Source: Hirudo medicinalis
Lineage: Eukaryota; Annelida; Clitellata; Hirudinida; Hirudinidae
NCBI GenBank assembly: GCA_011800805.1
Contig: MPNW01000653.1
Location: forward strand, 12,538 to 73,210
Direction of reading: 5' to 3'
DNA: 60,673 nt
Positions 24,961-36,995 of the stretch are shown here, in pieces (position 1 is the first letter of the stretch; the number at the start of each line of letters is the position of its first letter). The notes under the pieces were generated by a model. It was given only the letters and a program-made list of their open reading frames with translations. It was not told the origin of the DNA and ran no database searches. Both the position numbers and the translations under genes were made by a program.

Positions 24961-25263
24961 ACCATCACTTTTACCACAAGTGGGCGGTCCTTACCGACCT
25001 GACGACATAGCGGGCGGGCCAAAGGGCTACGTCAAGTGTGACATTGCAGTCTTCGGCAAAGGGGACAAGATCAGGGTAGTTGAGTAAACTAATGGAAGGA
25101 ATGGATAGAGTGATAAAGTGATTTGTGATAACAAATTTATAGGTTACAAGCGTGCTCATGAATTATTCATCGCATAACATTAACATAATAATCGATTAAC
25201 ATAACCATTTCAAAACCAGGTGCCCCAGAAGAAGACAAACGCCGACGAAGACGACATCGAATC
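24961..25263 (+). pseudogene. Otoferlin-type ferlin fragment, two exons, frameshifted
   Basis: Exon 24961-25075 reads [13 protein letters not shown], then, after loss of one base near 24999, [20 protein letters not shown] and GDKIR. Intron 25076-25219 has GTAG and CCAG ends. Exon 25220-25263 reads VPQKKTNADEDDIE. This matches, in order, the conserved segment after the second C2 domain of otoferlin (family pattern HKWAxLxDPDDxxxGxKGYVKCD, then TDEDDIEG). Restoring one C between 24998 and 25000 would give the expected TDPDD. No neighbouring ferlin exon was found on either side, and an assembly join lies at 25501. Either a decayed fragment, or a real ferlin gene broken by a base error and misassembly. 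Ferlins are C2-domain membrane-fusion proteins. Confidence 0.7.
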
Positions 25264-25300
25264 GTGAGCTCGATGATGATGACGATGATGATGACGATGG

Positions 25301-25380
<80 letters not shown>

Positions 25381-25500
25381 GTGTGGTGATGACGATGACG
25401 ATGATGACTGTGACGGTGATGACGACGGCGATGATGGTAATAAAATAATGGCGGTGATGTCGACGGTGACTCCACAATTCCTATCGACCTGCTGCTGAAG

Positions 25501-25501
25501 N
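25501..25501. other. Assembly join (N) next to a duplicated segment
   Basis: A single N. Sequence right of it (about 25598-25684, GGTAGTGGTGACGATAGTGA context) is nearly identical to 24640-24714 on the left, as expected for an unmerged overlap or allelic join. Confidence 0.6.
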
Positions 25502-26255
25502 AGATGCGGCAGCTGATGCTCGGGGGAGACCAGATGCCCTGCGTTCGAGAGGATGATGGTGATGATGATGGTGGTGGTGATGGTGGTGGTGGTGGTGATG
25601 ATGATGATGATGATGACGACGATGATGATAATGGTAGTGGTGACGATAGTGATGAGGACGGGTGATGATGACAATGATGACGACTATGGTTACGACGATG
25701 ATGGTAGTGATGATGACGATGGAACTTCTCCAGCTCATTACGAAATGTCGTGTTCCATTGGAAAGGAAGCTCTTCAAGGAGACACAAAGTCGAACCTTTG
25801 TAATTCGGATTGATGCACGCATACAAATATATATAAATATATAACAGAAATATTATTATCATCATTATTATTATTAATGTTACTAACCACTTTCACGACA
25901 ACCACGCGACGATTAGCATAATTAATTAGCTACTTTGCATAATTTATATGACGGCTTCTTAGTGGTAGTCGAATTTCTCGAGTGAATTACAATGATGACG
26001 ATGATGATGATGATTAATAATAATAATAATAATAATAATGGTATATTTATTATTATATGCAATATTATTTTGATCGTGATTCGAAACACTGTGAAACAAA
26101 TGAAAAAACAAACAACGGATGGAAAGATCGAATCGAAAGGAGAAACGAAAGAATGAAGATGGGGAGATGCTGAGGTGCACTGGGGAGGGGGGCAAACATC
26201 GACAGGACGGAGAAATGCCATTTCGACCCAAAGACAAATATAAGGAGCCCGCAAA

Positions 26256-26492
26256 GTGGCTGTCGACGACGACGACGACGACGATGATGATGATGATGAT
26301 GATTACAAAGATGACGACGATGATGATGATGATTACAAAGATGACGACGATGATGATGATGATGATTACAAAGATGACGACGACGATGATGATGATTACA
26401 AAGATGACGATGATGATTACAAAGATGACGACGACGATGATGATGATGATTACGAAAATGATGACGATGATGGTGCTAATGATTATTACTAA
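26256..26492 (+). repeat. Imperfect GAT/GAC array with TACAAA spacers
   Basis: The unit is roughly GATTACAAAGATGACGAC plus a variable number of GAT triplets, about six times. In one frame it reads as Asp runs broken by YK. It probably arose as a microsatellite. No splice site, start context or partner exon supports translation. Confidence 0.75.
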
Positions 26493-27059
26493 GAAGGTGA
26501 TGGTGATTATGATTATTACGAGGGTGACGGTGATGATGACGACGACGATGATGATGATGATGATGATGATGATACCAGTGGCGATGATAGAGATCGCGAT
26601 GGTGATATCCAATATAAACATCGGTCTAGACGGAGATGACCGAGCCACAAAGCGACGAGTAGCACCATTGGAATGGCAATCTCTCATGATTATTAGTTAT
26701 TATTAATGACTATAACAACAACGACAATAATAATAATAATAATAATAACGGGTTATAATAATATTATTATTATTGATCATGTCATAATAACAATAATTAT
26801 AATATTAATATTTATTAATAATATTTATTATTACTAATACAATACAATTTCCCCTCAACAGATGGAGGCAGTACTAAACATATTATTATCATTATTATTA
26901 TTGTTGTTGTTGTTGTTATCATCATCATCATCATTATTATTGTTGTTGTTATTATTATCATTATTATTATTATTATTATTATTATCATTATTATTATTAT
27001 TATCATTATTATTATTGTTCTTGTTATTATCATCATCATCATCATTATTATTATTATTA

Positions 27060-27096
<37 letters not shown>

Positions 27097-27294
27097 CATC
27101 ATTATTATTACTATTGTTATTATTACTTGAACAACAAGTCCGCTTTACGCGGGGTTTTATGAGCATTCTCATGAATATCCATCACATTGAGGTGACATTA
27201 AGCACTCTTTCTTGAGAACTGCTCTGTTAGAAGAAGTATAATAACTACAATAATAAGAATAGTATTATTGATGTTATTATTATTATTATTATTA

Positions 27295-27325
<31 letters not shown>

Positions 27326-27342
27326 AGAATAATAGTAATATT

Positions 27343-27343
27343 N
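27343..27343. other. Assembly join (N) between near-identical copies
   Basis: TTGAGAACTGCTCTGTTAG and the following ~45 bases occur both at about 27211 (left) and 27344 (right), differing by small indels in the adjoining (ATT)n. This is the signature of an unmerged overlap. Confidence 0.75.
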
Positions 27344-27392
27344 TTGAGAACTGCTCTGTTAGAAGAAGTATAATAACTACAATCAATAAGAA

Positions 27393-27425
<33 letters not shown>

Positions 27426-27561
27426 CATTAATTATTATTATTATTATTATTATTAATTAATTAATTATTAATTATTTGTATTGCATTTAGCCAATATTTT
27501 GAGTACCTTGTGTATCCTTGTGAAACTACTGTAATCGCCTAACATGTTGTATATCACAACA

Positions 27562-27603
<42 letters not shown>

Positions 27604-27889
27604 TATTAATAATAATAACAATAACAATATTAATAATAATAACAATAATAATAATAACAGTAATAATAACAGTAATAATAATATTAATAATAATAATAAT
27701 AGCAGCAATAGTAATAACAGGAGTAGCATTTACATTGCCAGCTAGGGACCTGTAGATGCGAGTTTCATTTGAATGTATGAATACTTAATGGATCGTGTAC
27801 GAGGAACTTGTCCATATTTTCGCTCCGAGTCTTGGTCGTCGTCATCATCATCATCATCATCACCACCATCATCATCGTCGTCGTCGTCG

Positions 27890-28185
27890 TCGTGGATAGT
27901 AATATTATTATTATTATTATTAATTATTTATTTTATATTTCATTAATTAATCAATTATATATATTATGTTATAATTTAATAATTTTGATAGTAATTAATA
28001 ATAATATGATCACCGTCATCATCATCACCGTCATCATCGTCGTCGTCGTCGTCGTGGATAATAATAATATTATTATTAATTATTTATTTTATATTTCATT
28101 AATTAATCAATTATATATATTATATTATAATTTAATAATTTTGATGGTAATTAATAATAATATGATCACCGTCATCATCATCACC
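27890..28185 (+). repeat. Direct tandem duplication of about 155 bp
   Basis: Two copies of a unit that runs GTCGTCGTGGATA, an ATT array, TTATTTTATATTTCATTAAT, AATCAATTATATATATTAT, then TAATAATATGATCACCGTC. Copy 1 is about 27890-28040, copy 2 about 28052-28185. They differ by a few substitutions and by ATT copy number. Confidence 0.75.
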
Positions 28186-28456
28186 ACCATCATCATCTCC
28201 ACCATCATCACAGTCATCATCATCTCCACCATCATCACCGTCATCGTTATCACCACCACCATCATCGTCACCATCACAACCAACTGATAAGATAACATCG
28301 TCATAGTCATCGTCGTGGCTTTCATTGAGATCGTACCCACGATATGCGGATGTCTGCCGAAATGAATTTATAGACCTTTTCCGGGATCCATGCAATCATC
28401 ATCATCATCATCATCGTCATACTCGTCGAAATCATCATCATCATCATCACAATCAC

Positions 28457-28494
<38 letters not shown>

Positions 28495-28599
28495 AGCAGT
28501 CATCATGATCTTCATCACATCCTATTCCAGTCAGTGGAGAAAACTTCCATTAAGGCCGGCTTTGTTTGCGTTGTTAGTGTTTATTAGTTTATATTTCTT

Positions 28600-28755
28600 T
28601 GATCGCACACAAGTGGATGGCTGGCTGGATGGGTGGTTGAGTGTTTGGTAAGTGGATGGCTGGATGGTTGAGTGAGTGGGTTGATGAATGGTTGAGTGAG
28701 TGGGTTGATGAGTGGTTGAGTGAGTGGGTTGATGAATGGTTGAGTGAGTGACTAA
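28600..28755 (+). repeat. Minisatellite, about 30-bp unit
   Basis: Repeats of GGTTGAGTGAGTGGGTTGAT with GAATGGTTGAGTG/GAGTGGTTGAGTG variants, about four copies, after a shorter GGATGGCTGG stretch. Confidence 0.7.
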
Positions 28756-29191
28756 GTGAAACAGCTCCACACAATAAAGCTCGAGCGCCTCTTGTCGCTC
28801 CAAGTAGGTCAAGTGTGGTCATCGATTGGCCGACATTCTGAGCATCTAATTGGTCGGTGTGCTTGTTATCACCTGAGCGCACAAACAAAGCACAAAATCA
28901 CAAACGAGCGCACGCATTTGTATTGTTTGTTTGCATGTCTTCCACTGCTTATCTTTGTATTTCCTTTTGAAGTCTTACATACAGCTCCACATCACAGGGC
29001 TCATTACGTGCAATCGCTATTTGCAAGCCTGTTCAAAAGGTGCCATTTCATTGGCCAACCTCTCGACCCGGTGACCTGATTAAGTTTGAAAGCCTGATTA
29101 TGATTTGTCGCTATTATTAGCAGATTCATGTTGGAGCGATTTTTCCAGACCCAAGCTCTATCCATGTTCTGTCTGATGATGATGGTGGTGA

Positions 29192-29222
<31 letters not shown>

Positions 29223-29419
29223 AATTACGACGACGACGATGGTGGTGATAGTGATATTACGGTGAATATGTATAAATCAGTACCTCTTAAATTCATGTTC
29301 CATGAAAACACCATTGTTGTTGTTGTTGTCATTATTGTTGCTTGTTGTTGTTGCCGTTCTTGTTGCTGTTGTTTTATGTTTACTCCTTATTGTCGATCCA
29401 CCTCATTAAGAAGGAATCC

Positions 29420-29520
29420 GTCCAGCACAGGATTCGAACCCAGAACCCTTGGCACGACTCGAATGAGTTTATCGAATGCACTGATTATTTACACCATTTC
29501 ACCGCTCACATACATCCTAC
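29420..29520 (-). repeat. tRNA-derived (SINE head-like) element
   Basis: On the minus strand there is an A-box-like GAGCGGTGAAATGG and a B-box GGGTTCGAATCC about 60 bases downstream. This is the arrangement of an internal Pol III promoter. The stems do not fold into a clean cloverleaf, so I read it as a SINE head or tRNA pseudogene. Confidence 0.4.
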
Positions 29521-30135
29521 ATTGCATCATTACTGGCATCATCACCAGAATCATCATCATCGTCGTCGTCGTCGTCATCTTCTCCAGTCTTTTGTGGTTA
29601 CAGAAGCCACTGTGACATGATTGTGATCCCTGCTTCATAGCCATCATAATCAATAATCATCGATACCTCCAACGCCATCTCCAAAGTCACCACCATCATC
29701 ATCGTCGTCATCATCATCATCAGCAGCAGCAGCATAATCACCACCACCATCATCATCATCATCATCATCATGTAGTTTCCGCTGATGAAAGAAGGAGATA
29801 ATGGAACGACCTTGTTTCTGGAGGGAGTTGTGCTTAGGATGCTTTGGAGAGTGCATTTGACGAAGTAGCAAGTTGTTGTGGTGGTGGTGATGATGATGAT
29901 GATGATGATGATGACGATGATGATTATAGTAATGTAATGGCTACTTTCCTTCTAATTTTTCCACATCTTCCACTTCATCATTTTCATCACTACCACTGTC
30001 CCCTCTCTTCATCATCATCATCATCATCATCATCAATATTATTGATGGGTAAGTGAATTTTCAATCGCAATGTAATAATTTATCTGATATTTTCATTTTA
30101 AGCCGAAATTTGACTGAAATATGTCAATTATCTAC

Positions 30136-30189
<54 letters not shown>

Positions 30190-30229
30190 TTATCTAGTAT
30201 TATTATTGTTGTTGTTGTTGTTGTTGTTG

Positions 30230-30270
<41 letters not shown>

Positions 30271-30463
30271 CATCGTTAGTGTTTCTGTCTTTAATGTTGT
30301 TTACGATTTCTCGGTTGCATTATCATCGTTGATTTGTTTTCTCACGAATGTCGCCCGTCCTCAAACTGTGTCACCATGGTGATGGTGATGATGATAATGA
30401 TAGTTTTACATGGTTACTCTGGTTACAGCTTCAATAATGATGGTGATGATGATGATGGTTACG

Positions 30464-30503
30464 GCGCCTCTGACGCTATGCAAATGGCGCATTATAAATT
30501 AAC

Positions 30504-30530
<27 letters not shown>
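30464..30530 (+). repeat. SINE tail copy
   Basis: GCGCCTCTGACGCTATGCAA followed by ATGGCGCATTATAAAT matches, over about 40 bases, the minus-strand tail of the SINE at 53.6 kb (GCGCCTCTGACGCTATGCAT then ATGGCGCTATATAAAT). It runs directly into an (ATT)n tail. Confidence 0.65.
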
Positions 30531-30534
<4 letters not shown>

Positions 30535-30822
30535 TACGTTATTATTGTTGTTGTTACTATTATTCTGTTATTTAATCACTAAACTGTGATGATGATTATG
30601 ATGATGATGATGATGATCGTCCTAGTTGATGATCATTCTTTTACTCAGTCATTAAGACGCATTGATCCACGAAAGAGTTCATTGAAATTCAGTCAAGGCT
30701 GACGTCATGAAAAGGAGGTGACCGCCAAGTCGTCAGTCGCAACTATGGTGACGATCGGATTTTCGTCCGTCGAACGCCTAAAGAAATTCATCAAATCCGT
30801 CATCGTCATCATCATCCCCATT

Positions 30823-30859
<37 letters not shown>

Positions 30860-30949
30860 ACAACAACATGAATTCATCATCACCGTCAGAAAATCATCAT
30901 CATCATCCACATCATCAGCACCATCAGAATATCATCAACATCATCTGTC

Positions 30950-31205
30950 TGTGTATGAGGGGAGATTGGTCGTTCCATGTTAGCGGACCCAGGACGTGGA
31001 ATGCCCTTCCATCCGACATCTGTTCGACTCAATCAATAGAACTGTTCAAATCCAAACAAAGGCTACTTATTTCTCGGTTCTTATTGGTTCATTTGTATCT
31101 AGAAACATGTATATTGTATACATGTATATTGTGTTGTATCTCTTGTTGTATTCTAGCTGCACGCTTTATTGCTGCTTCTCTGGACGTGAATGTGACTGAT
31201 TGATT
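30950..31205 (+). mobile_element. 3' end of a non-LTR retrotransposon (RT C-terminus)
   Basis: The frame reads CMRGDWSFHVSGPRTWNALP, then SDICSTQSIELFKSK. This is the hallmark C-terminal segment of non-LTR reverse transcriptase proteins (S-x-x-GPRxWNxLPxxIR...SLxxFKxxLK). The frame ends at a stop near 31201. It is abruptly preceded by an (ATC)n array, so it is a 5'-truncated insertion. Confidence 0.75.
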
Positions 31206-31599
31206 GTATGTTATAGTGCCGATACATGCCATTTTGATAGCTGTGAAATGAAATGTATATATACATCATGAAATCATCGTCATTATCATCATCAGCACCA
31301 TTAAAATATCATCGTCGTCGTCGTCGTCATCGTCATCATCATCATCATCATCATCGTTTCCAGGCTGCATTCATCCATATTTGCACTCTGTTGAACCTCT
31401 TCTGGAACTCCTTCCTCCGCTAATTTGCGTACCAACAGGTCCGACTTGCACTGCGAGCTTCTGTTTTTTCATCATCATCATCATCATTATCATCACCAAC
31501 ATCATCACTATTATCATCGCATCATCATCACCATTATCATCATCATCATCACTATTATCATCGCATCATCATCATCATCTTCATCATCATCATCGTCAT

Positions 31600-31632
<33 letters not shown>

Positions 31633-31931
31633 TATCATCACCAACATCATCACTATTATCATCGCATCATCATCATCGTCATCATCATCATCATCATCAC
31701 CACCTCGTTTCACCCATCACTCTCGTCTTTCGGCGCCGTCTCAACGAGTATTGTTTTTTTTTGTGAACTTTTTTTTCGATTTGAGCTAGTAAAATGTAGT
31801 AGGAATTATTATTATTATTGTTGTTGTTATTATTATTGTTGTTGTTATTATGTTCATTATCGTTATTATCATTATCAGCATTATTATTATTGTTGTTATT
31901 ATTTTTGTTACTATTATTATTATTATCATCA

Positions 31932-31978
<47 letters not shown>

Positions 31979-32247
31979 TCCGTTGTTAACTCAATGGATC
32001 GTGTAGGTTGTAATTACTCCAGCGAGGCTCTCCTATCTCCGTGGTCTCCAATTAACCGTGCCATCTCCATTGCCGACATCATCATTAGTAGCAATTCTTT
32101 ATATTATTTATTATTATTATTAGTAGAAGTAGCAGTAGCAGTAGCAGTAGTAGTAGCAGCAGCAGCAGTAGTAGTAGCATCAGCTGCAGCAGCAGTAGTA
32201 GTAGTAGTAGCAGCATCAGCAGCAGTAGTAGTAGTAGTAGCAGCAGC

Positions 32248-32281
<34 letters not shown>

Positions 32282-33700
32282 ATAGTATCATCATCATCAT
32301 CGTCAGGAAGAATTGGCTTCGAGGAGAGGCGACCACCGGGCTAGACGTCTATACCATTCTGATGCTCAATTACCGGTTTCTTGGTGGTGATGATGACGAC
32401 GACGATGGTGGTGATGATGATGTCGATGGTGGTGATGATGATGATGACGATGATGGTGGTGATGATGAAGACGACGATGATGATGAGATTGAACCATCTC
32501 GAGAAACCGTCCAAAACTGGAGAGATGGAGGAACTGGTTGACTGGGTAGCTGATTGATTGTTTTTGCGATTGAAATGATTGATAGTGATTGTTTTTGTGA
32601 TTGAAATGATTGACGGTTATTGAATCTGTTCCGATAAGAGGGTGGCTTCCTTCCACCCGTCACTGTCAGCTCTCAGGGGTGGTGACCTCTGACCCTAGAG
32701 ATTCATGTCTCTGTCATGGATACTTGTGGTTAAATTGATACCGGTTTGTATCGTATTTCAATTTCATTTGTCGAGTTGAAAGTGTGTGTTGTCTGTCGTC
32801 GTGTGAGTTTGTGAGTGCTTGCGTGGGAGACTTTGGTAAATCGTCGTTCCGCTTCTTTTATTTCTCTCTTTCTCATTTTCTCTCTCTCTCTCTCTCTGCG
32901 TTTCCATGGCGATGTGGTTTTGATTGTGATCGTAATTGTGGGTCTGTATGATATCAGTTCTCGACGGATGACATTGAGGTTTTTGTTCATGATGATGATG
33001 ATTATTGTGGTGATGATGATGATGATGATTATTGTTGTGATGATGATGCTGATGATTATTGTTGTGATGATGATGATGATGATTGTGGTGATGATGATTA
33101 TTGTGATGTTGATGATGATGATGGTGATGGTGGTTTTGCTTTTGATTATTTTTATATTATCGACATAAACTAACATATAGGCACCAACTGCTGACATTGA
33201 ACTGCTATTCATCATCATCATCATCACCACTAAAGTCGTCATCACTATTATCAACATCCTAGCGATAAAGTCATCATCATCATCATCATCACCAGAAGGT
33301 TTGCAGATTGTCCCAATGGGTTGAGCTTCTGGAGAGATGGTGAGGATGCGAGGTGAGAGGATGAAAGAGGAAATGCTGTGGCGCCAATAAACCTACTTGA
33401 ATGATAATAATGAGCTGGTGCTCGTCTCCATGGCAACGTTGAGTCTCTGATCCGTGATTGGTCGGACAGCCATCCATAAGGAATAAGGAGGATGGATTCG
33501 TGCTTGTGATGTTGTGCTTGTTGACTGCTGCTGTTGTTTGTGTTGGTGTGGTTTATGTGTATTATATTCGTATTTGTATTTAGAGTTAGTTTATTATTAT
33601 TATTATTATCATTTTGTTGTATGTATTTAGAGTGAGTTTATTATTATTATTTATTATTATTATTATTTTGTTGTTGTATGTTTTAGAGTAAGTTCATTAC

Positions 33701-33763
<63 letters not shown>

Positions 33764-33972
33764 ATTCTGTTTATTTCACTTGAACAATTGTCTGCTAATT
33801 GCACTTTATTACAGTAAGACAAAGTTTATAATATCACCGACATTTGATTACGATGATTGGACGATGACGAACAAGGAAGAAATGTAATGTAAATGTAATG
33901 TAATCTGTTACCAAGTTTACAACCGTTGCCCAGCAACGCAACCGCCGTACTCCTTATTTCTGGCATTTCAGA

Positions 33973-34206
33973 ACCTAATTAACCTCATCAAATAATCTAA
34001 TTAACCTTATTAAATGATCTAATTAACCTTGTTATAGAATCTAATTAACCTTATTAAATGATCTAATTAAACCGTATTATAGAATCTAATCAACCTTATT
34101 AAAGAATCCGATTAACCTTGTTATGGAATTTAATTAACCTTTATTATAGAATTTAATTAACCTCATTAAAGAATCTAATTAACCTTGTTATGGAATCTAA
34201 TTGGCG
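33973..34206 (+). repeat. AT-rich minisatellite, 25-28 bp unit
   Basis: About nine units built on TCTAATTAACCTTATTAAA with GATC/GAATC variants and ATTATAGAA alternates. Copies are diverged but the period is clear. Confidence 0.8.
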
Positions 34207-35459
34207 TTATTGCGAGATTAATCTTTTGTTTAAACAGGTTCGAAAGTAACCGCTTTTGTTGGACGTAGTGGTTTCAGACTGAATTACTATCATAAATCAC
34301 TGTGATTGAAATTATCATCATCATCGTCGACCTCATCATCGTCATCGTCATTATCATCGTCATCGTCGTCATCATCATCGTCAGGTGTTCGCCTTGTAAT
34401 AATACGCAAGGAGTACTTTTGACTGTAAACCATGCCCTCGGTCTTGTTTACAAACACTTGCACTTTACTGCACTGATTATGATGATGATGTTGAAGATGA
34501 TGGTGGCGGTGGTGATGATGTTGATGATGATGATGATGGCAATGATGATGGTGGCGGTGGTGATGATGATGATGATGTTGCCCATCACCATAATCGCTAT
34601 CATCAGCGGCTCTTAAACGATGGGAAAACTTTAGTTGAAAGATCTTTATCGGGAACTTCTATTTGTTGAGAGTATTTTTCTGTGTTGCTGATGTTGGTGA
34701 TGATGATGATGATGATTGATGATGGTAATGGTGGTGATGATGATGATGATTAAAGTAATGGTGACGAACACAACGTCATCGGCTGTGATGACGTCATTGG
34801 CCATAAAATCGACTGGAATAATTGACGTCACCTGAGTCATTCTTCCACGTGGACATTAAGAACGACATTCATCGATAGGAAGGAAGGAAGGAAGGGTGGA
34901 TGAAAGGAAGGATGGATGGATGGTAACTTATATATATTATAGCAATAAATTATTTTAATGATTGAATAATAATAATAATATTATTATGGCTGTAATAAAA
35001 ATCCTTATTATTATTATTATTATTATTATATGGCTTATTATTTCCGAGCTGAGACACACATGGCATTTTTTTTGATTGACGGAGGTCAGAGGTCGAGCCT
35101 TGTGAATCGAATTAAGCGCAATACTGTTGAACAAATTAATGAGGGAATTTATAACAACAACAATAACAACAATAATAATAATAATAATAATAATAACAAT
35201 AATAATAACAACAATAATAATAATAACAATAACAATAATAATAATAATAATAATAACAATAATAATAATAATAAAAGTGATAATAATAATAATATTAACA
35301 ACAACAATAATAAGAATAATGTGATCAGAATATATATAAGCATAAATAATAAAAATTGCCGTTTAAAAACATCAAAGAAAAACATCTTTTAGTTTTTTAA
35401 TCGGAAAAATTAATTTCAAATCGTCACTCGTGCTTTTCGATCACTCATCATCATCATCG

Positions 35460-35498
<39 letters not shown>

Positions 35499-36134
35499 CT
35501 GTCATCTTCACCATCATCATCGTCTTGCCACAACAACAACCGCTTGTGTTCTCAACATGTTTTCCACGTCAAGACATTTCTTGTGCATGCAAATGCAAAT
35601 GGCAGCTGAACATCAGCAAATGTGTTATCATCATCATCATCATCATCATCAACACCATCACTCTCATTATGATCACGTGGAGATGTGGATGATATTCGAA
35701 GGATTGATGGATAAATGAATGAATGAATGAATCAGTGAGCGAGTGAGTGAGTGAGTGAGTGAATGAGGTGTTTGGCCTGTCGGTGGAACTATCGAAACGT
35801 CGATGACAATTGAAGCCTTCGATGATGATGATGATGATGATGATTATGATTATGATTAATATTATGAGTATGGTGGTGGCGGCGGCGCCGATTGTGATAG
35901 TGATTGCGGTGATATTACTAGCGGTAGTGATGCTGTTGTTTCTGGTGATTATGGTGATGGTGATGATGCTATCTATGATGATGATGTTGTTGATGATGAG
36001 GAGGAGGGCAAAACGACGATGTTGATGATGCTAATGTTGTTGACGACGATGATAGTGGTGATGATGACGATGATGGTAATAGTGGTGGTGGTGATGATGT
36101 TGATGATGGTTGTGGTGATTCTCAATCGAACATT

Positions 36135-36294
36135 AACGGCATGTCTCCAGTCGTCCGATAAGAAAGGACGTTTACAATTGTTGAAAAATTGTTTACATTG
36201 AACTAATCTCGACGAGTTCCATCGGTCCACAAGCCTCACGTACGACTACCACGTGGTCGACCCAAACGGACAGTCCAGCTTGTGGATTGAATGA
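36135..36294 (+). CDS. Candidate terminal exon of an unknown gene, in-frame TGA
   Basis: One frame reads LTACLQSSDKKGRLQLLKNC, then LH, TGA (36199-36201), then TNLDEFHRSTSLTYDYHVVD and PNGQSSLWIE with a TGA stop at 36292-36294. An AATAAA overlaps that stop (36294-36299). Composition is ordinary protein, unlike the flanking (GAT)n, and the frame is shared across the internal TGA. I do not recognise the protein. It may be the 3' end of a gene with a nonsense mutation or base error, or a pseudogene. GT-AG removal of the TGA would need an intron of about 26 bases, which is implausible. Confidence 0.35.
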
Positions 36295-36644
36295 ATAAAT
36301 CTTTCTTTATATAATTAAGAGTCTGTGTGTGTGTGTTTGTGTGTGTGTGTGTTTGTGTTTTCAAATAGTTTTATTGGTTAAAATGTTGGATTGCCAGGCA
36401 TTTTGATTGGATTAAAAGTCAGCAAATATACATTTACATAACATCATGAATAATTTATATATTATAATATAATACAGAATTTTATGTTTATACATGTAAC
36501 AAATTATTATAACTTAAGAAATTTAGAATCAATAAAATGTTATCAAACCTCATGACGAAACCAGGTCAACCTAACGTGGTCATTATAACGAATAAATTCT
36601 CACGCAAAATATTCTGCTTCAACCTGAACAATGCCGGGTAGAAC

Positions 36645-36800
36645 AACCAGTAATTACATTTAAATGCCAGTAATTACATTGAAATACCTGTAATTACATT
36701 AAAATACCTGTAATTACATTAAAATACCTGTAATTACATTTAAATACCTGTAATTACGTTTAAATAACAGTAATTACATTAAAATACCAGTAATAACTAA
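36645..36800 (+). repeat. 20-bp minisatellite (TAATTACATTAAAATACCTG)
   Basis: About eight near-perfect copies of a 20-base unit with A/G and C/T variants at fixed positions. Confidence 0.85.
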
Positions 36801-36884
36801 AATATAAAATACCAATTTATTGCTATTATGTCATTCTATTTACGAGACTGGTATTAAAAACATTTTGTCATTACAATTATGTTC

Positions 36885-36995
36885 ATATTATAATTATGTT
36901 CATATTATAATTATATTAATATTATAATTATGTTCATATTATAATTATGCTCGTATGATAATTACGTTCATATTATGATTACATTGATATTACAA
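36885..36995 (+). repeat. 18-20-bp minisatellite (TATAATTATGTTCATAT)
   Basis: Five to six copies of ATTATAATTATGTTCAT with small variants. It is a different family from the one at 36645. Confidence 0.8.

Larger units (their letters stand above)
25264..30949. repeat. Simple-repeat tract with unique islands
   Basis: Successive blocks: (GAT)n 25270-25440 and 25550-25720, (GAC/GAT/TACAAA)n 26260-26580, (ATT)n 26880-27120, (ATT)n/(AAT)n 27280-27720, (ATC/GTC)n 27840-28060 and 28165-28500, (GAT)n 29170-29260, (ATC)n 29690-29770, (ATT)n 30130-30270. Islands at 25725-25815, 26110-26255, 28305-28395 and 29770-29870 have open frames of ordinary composition, but none has two valid splice sites or a recognisable domain. 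Confidence 0.7.

Noticed and set aside
23665..25700. Long frames of poly-Met, Ser, His, Val/Ile or Asp on both strands
   Set aside because: Trinucleotide arrays are open in two of three frames by construction. Without splice sites or flanking ordinary sequence they are not genes.
26119..26255. Basic/acidic frame MERSNRKEKRKNEDGEM
   Set aside because: No splice or similarity support, and it runs directly into the GAC array; insufficient to call an exon.
27520..27730. Poly-Leu/Ile/Asn frames over (ATT)n/(AAT)n
   Set aside because: Microsatellite artefacts, with no start context or domains.
28590..28890. Ser/Thr/His-rich repeat frames on the minus strand
   Set aside because: Translation of the 30-bp minisatellite; no splice or similarity support.
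33424..33437. Second X-box consensus match (GTCT CCATGGCAAC), and another at 38012-38025
   Set aside because: About two chance matches are expected in a window this size, and neither lies upstream of a recognised gene.
35030..35150. MAYYFRAETHMAFF-type frame before an Asn array
   Set aside because: Ordinary composition for about 40 codons but no acceptor, domain or partner exon; continues into (AAT)n.
36199..36201. Internal TGA read as selenocysteine
   Set aside because: No recognisable selenoprotein family and no SECIS-like hairpin noticed; error or mutation is simpler.
36645..36800. Regular repeats examined as a CRISPR array
   Set aside because: The units are contiguous with no unique spacers, and the genome is animal.
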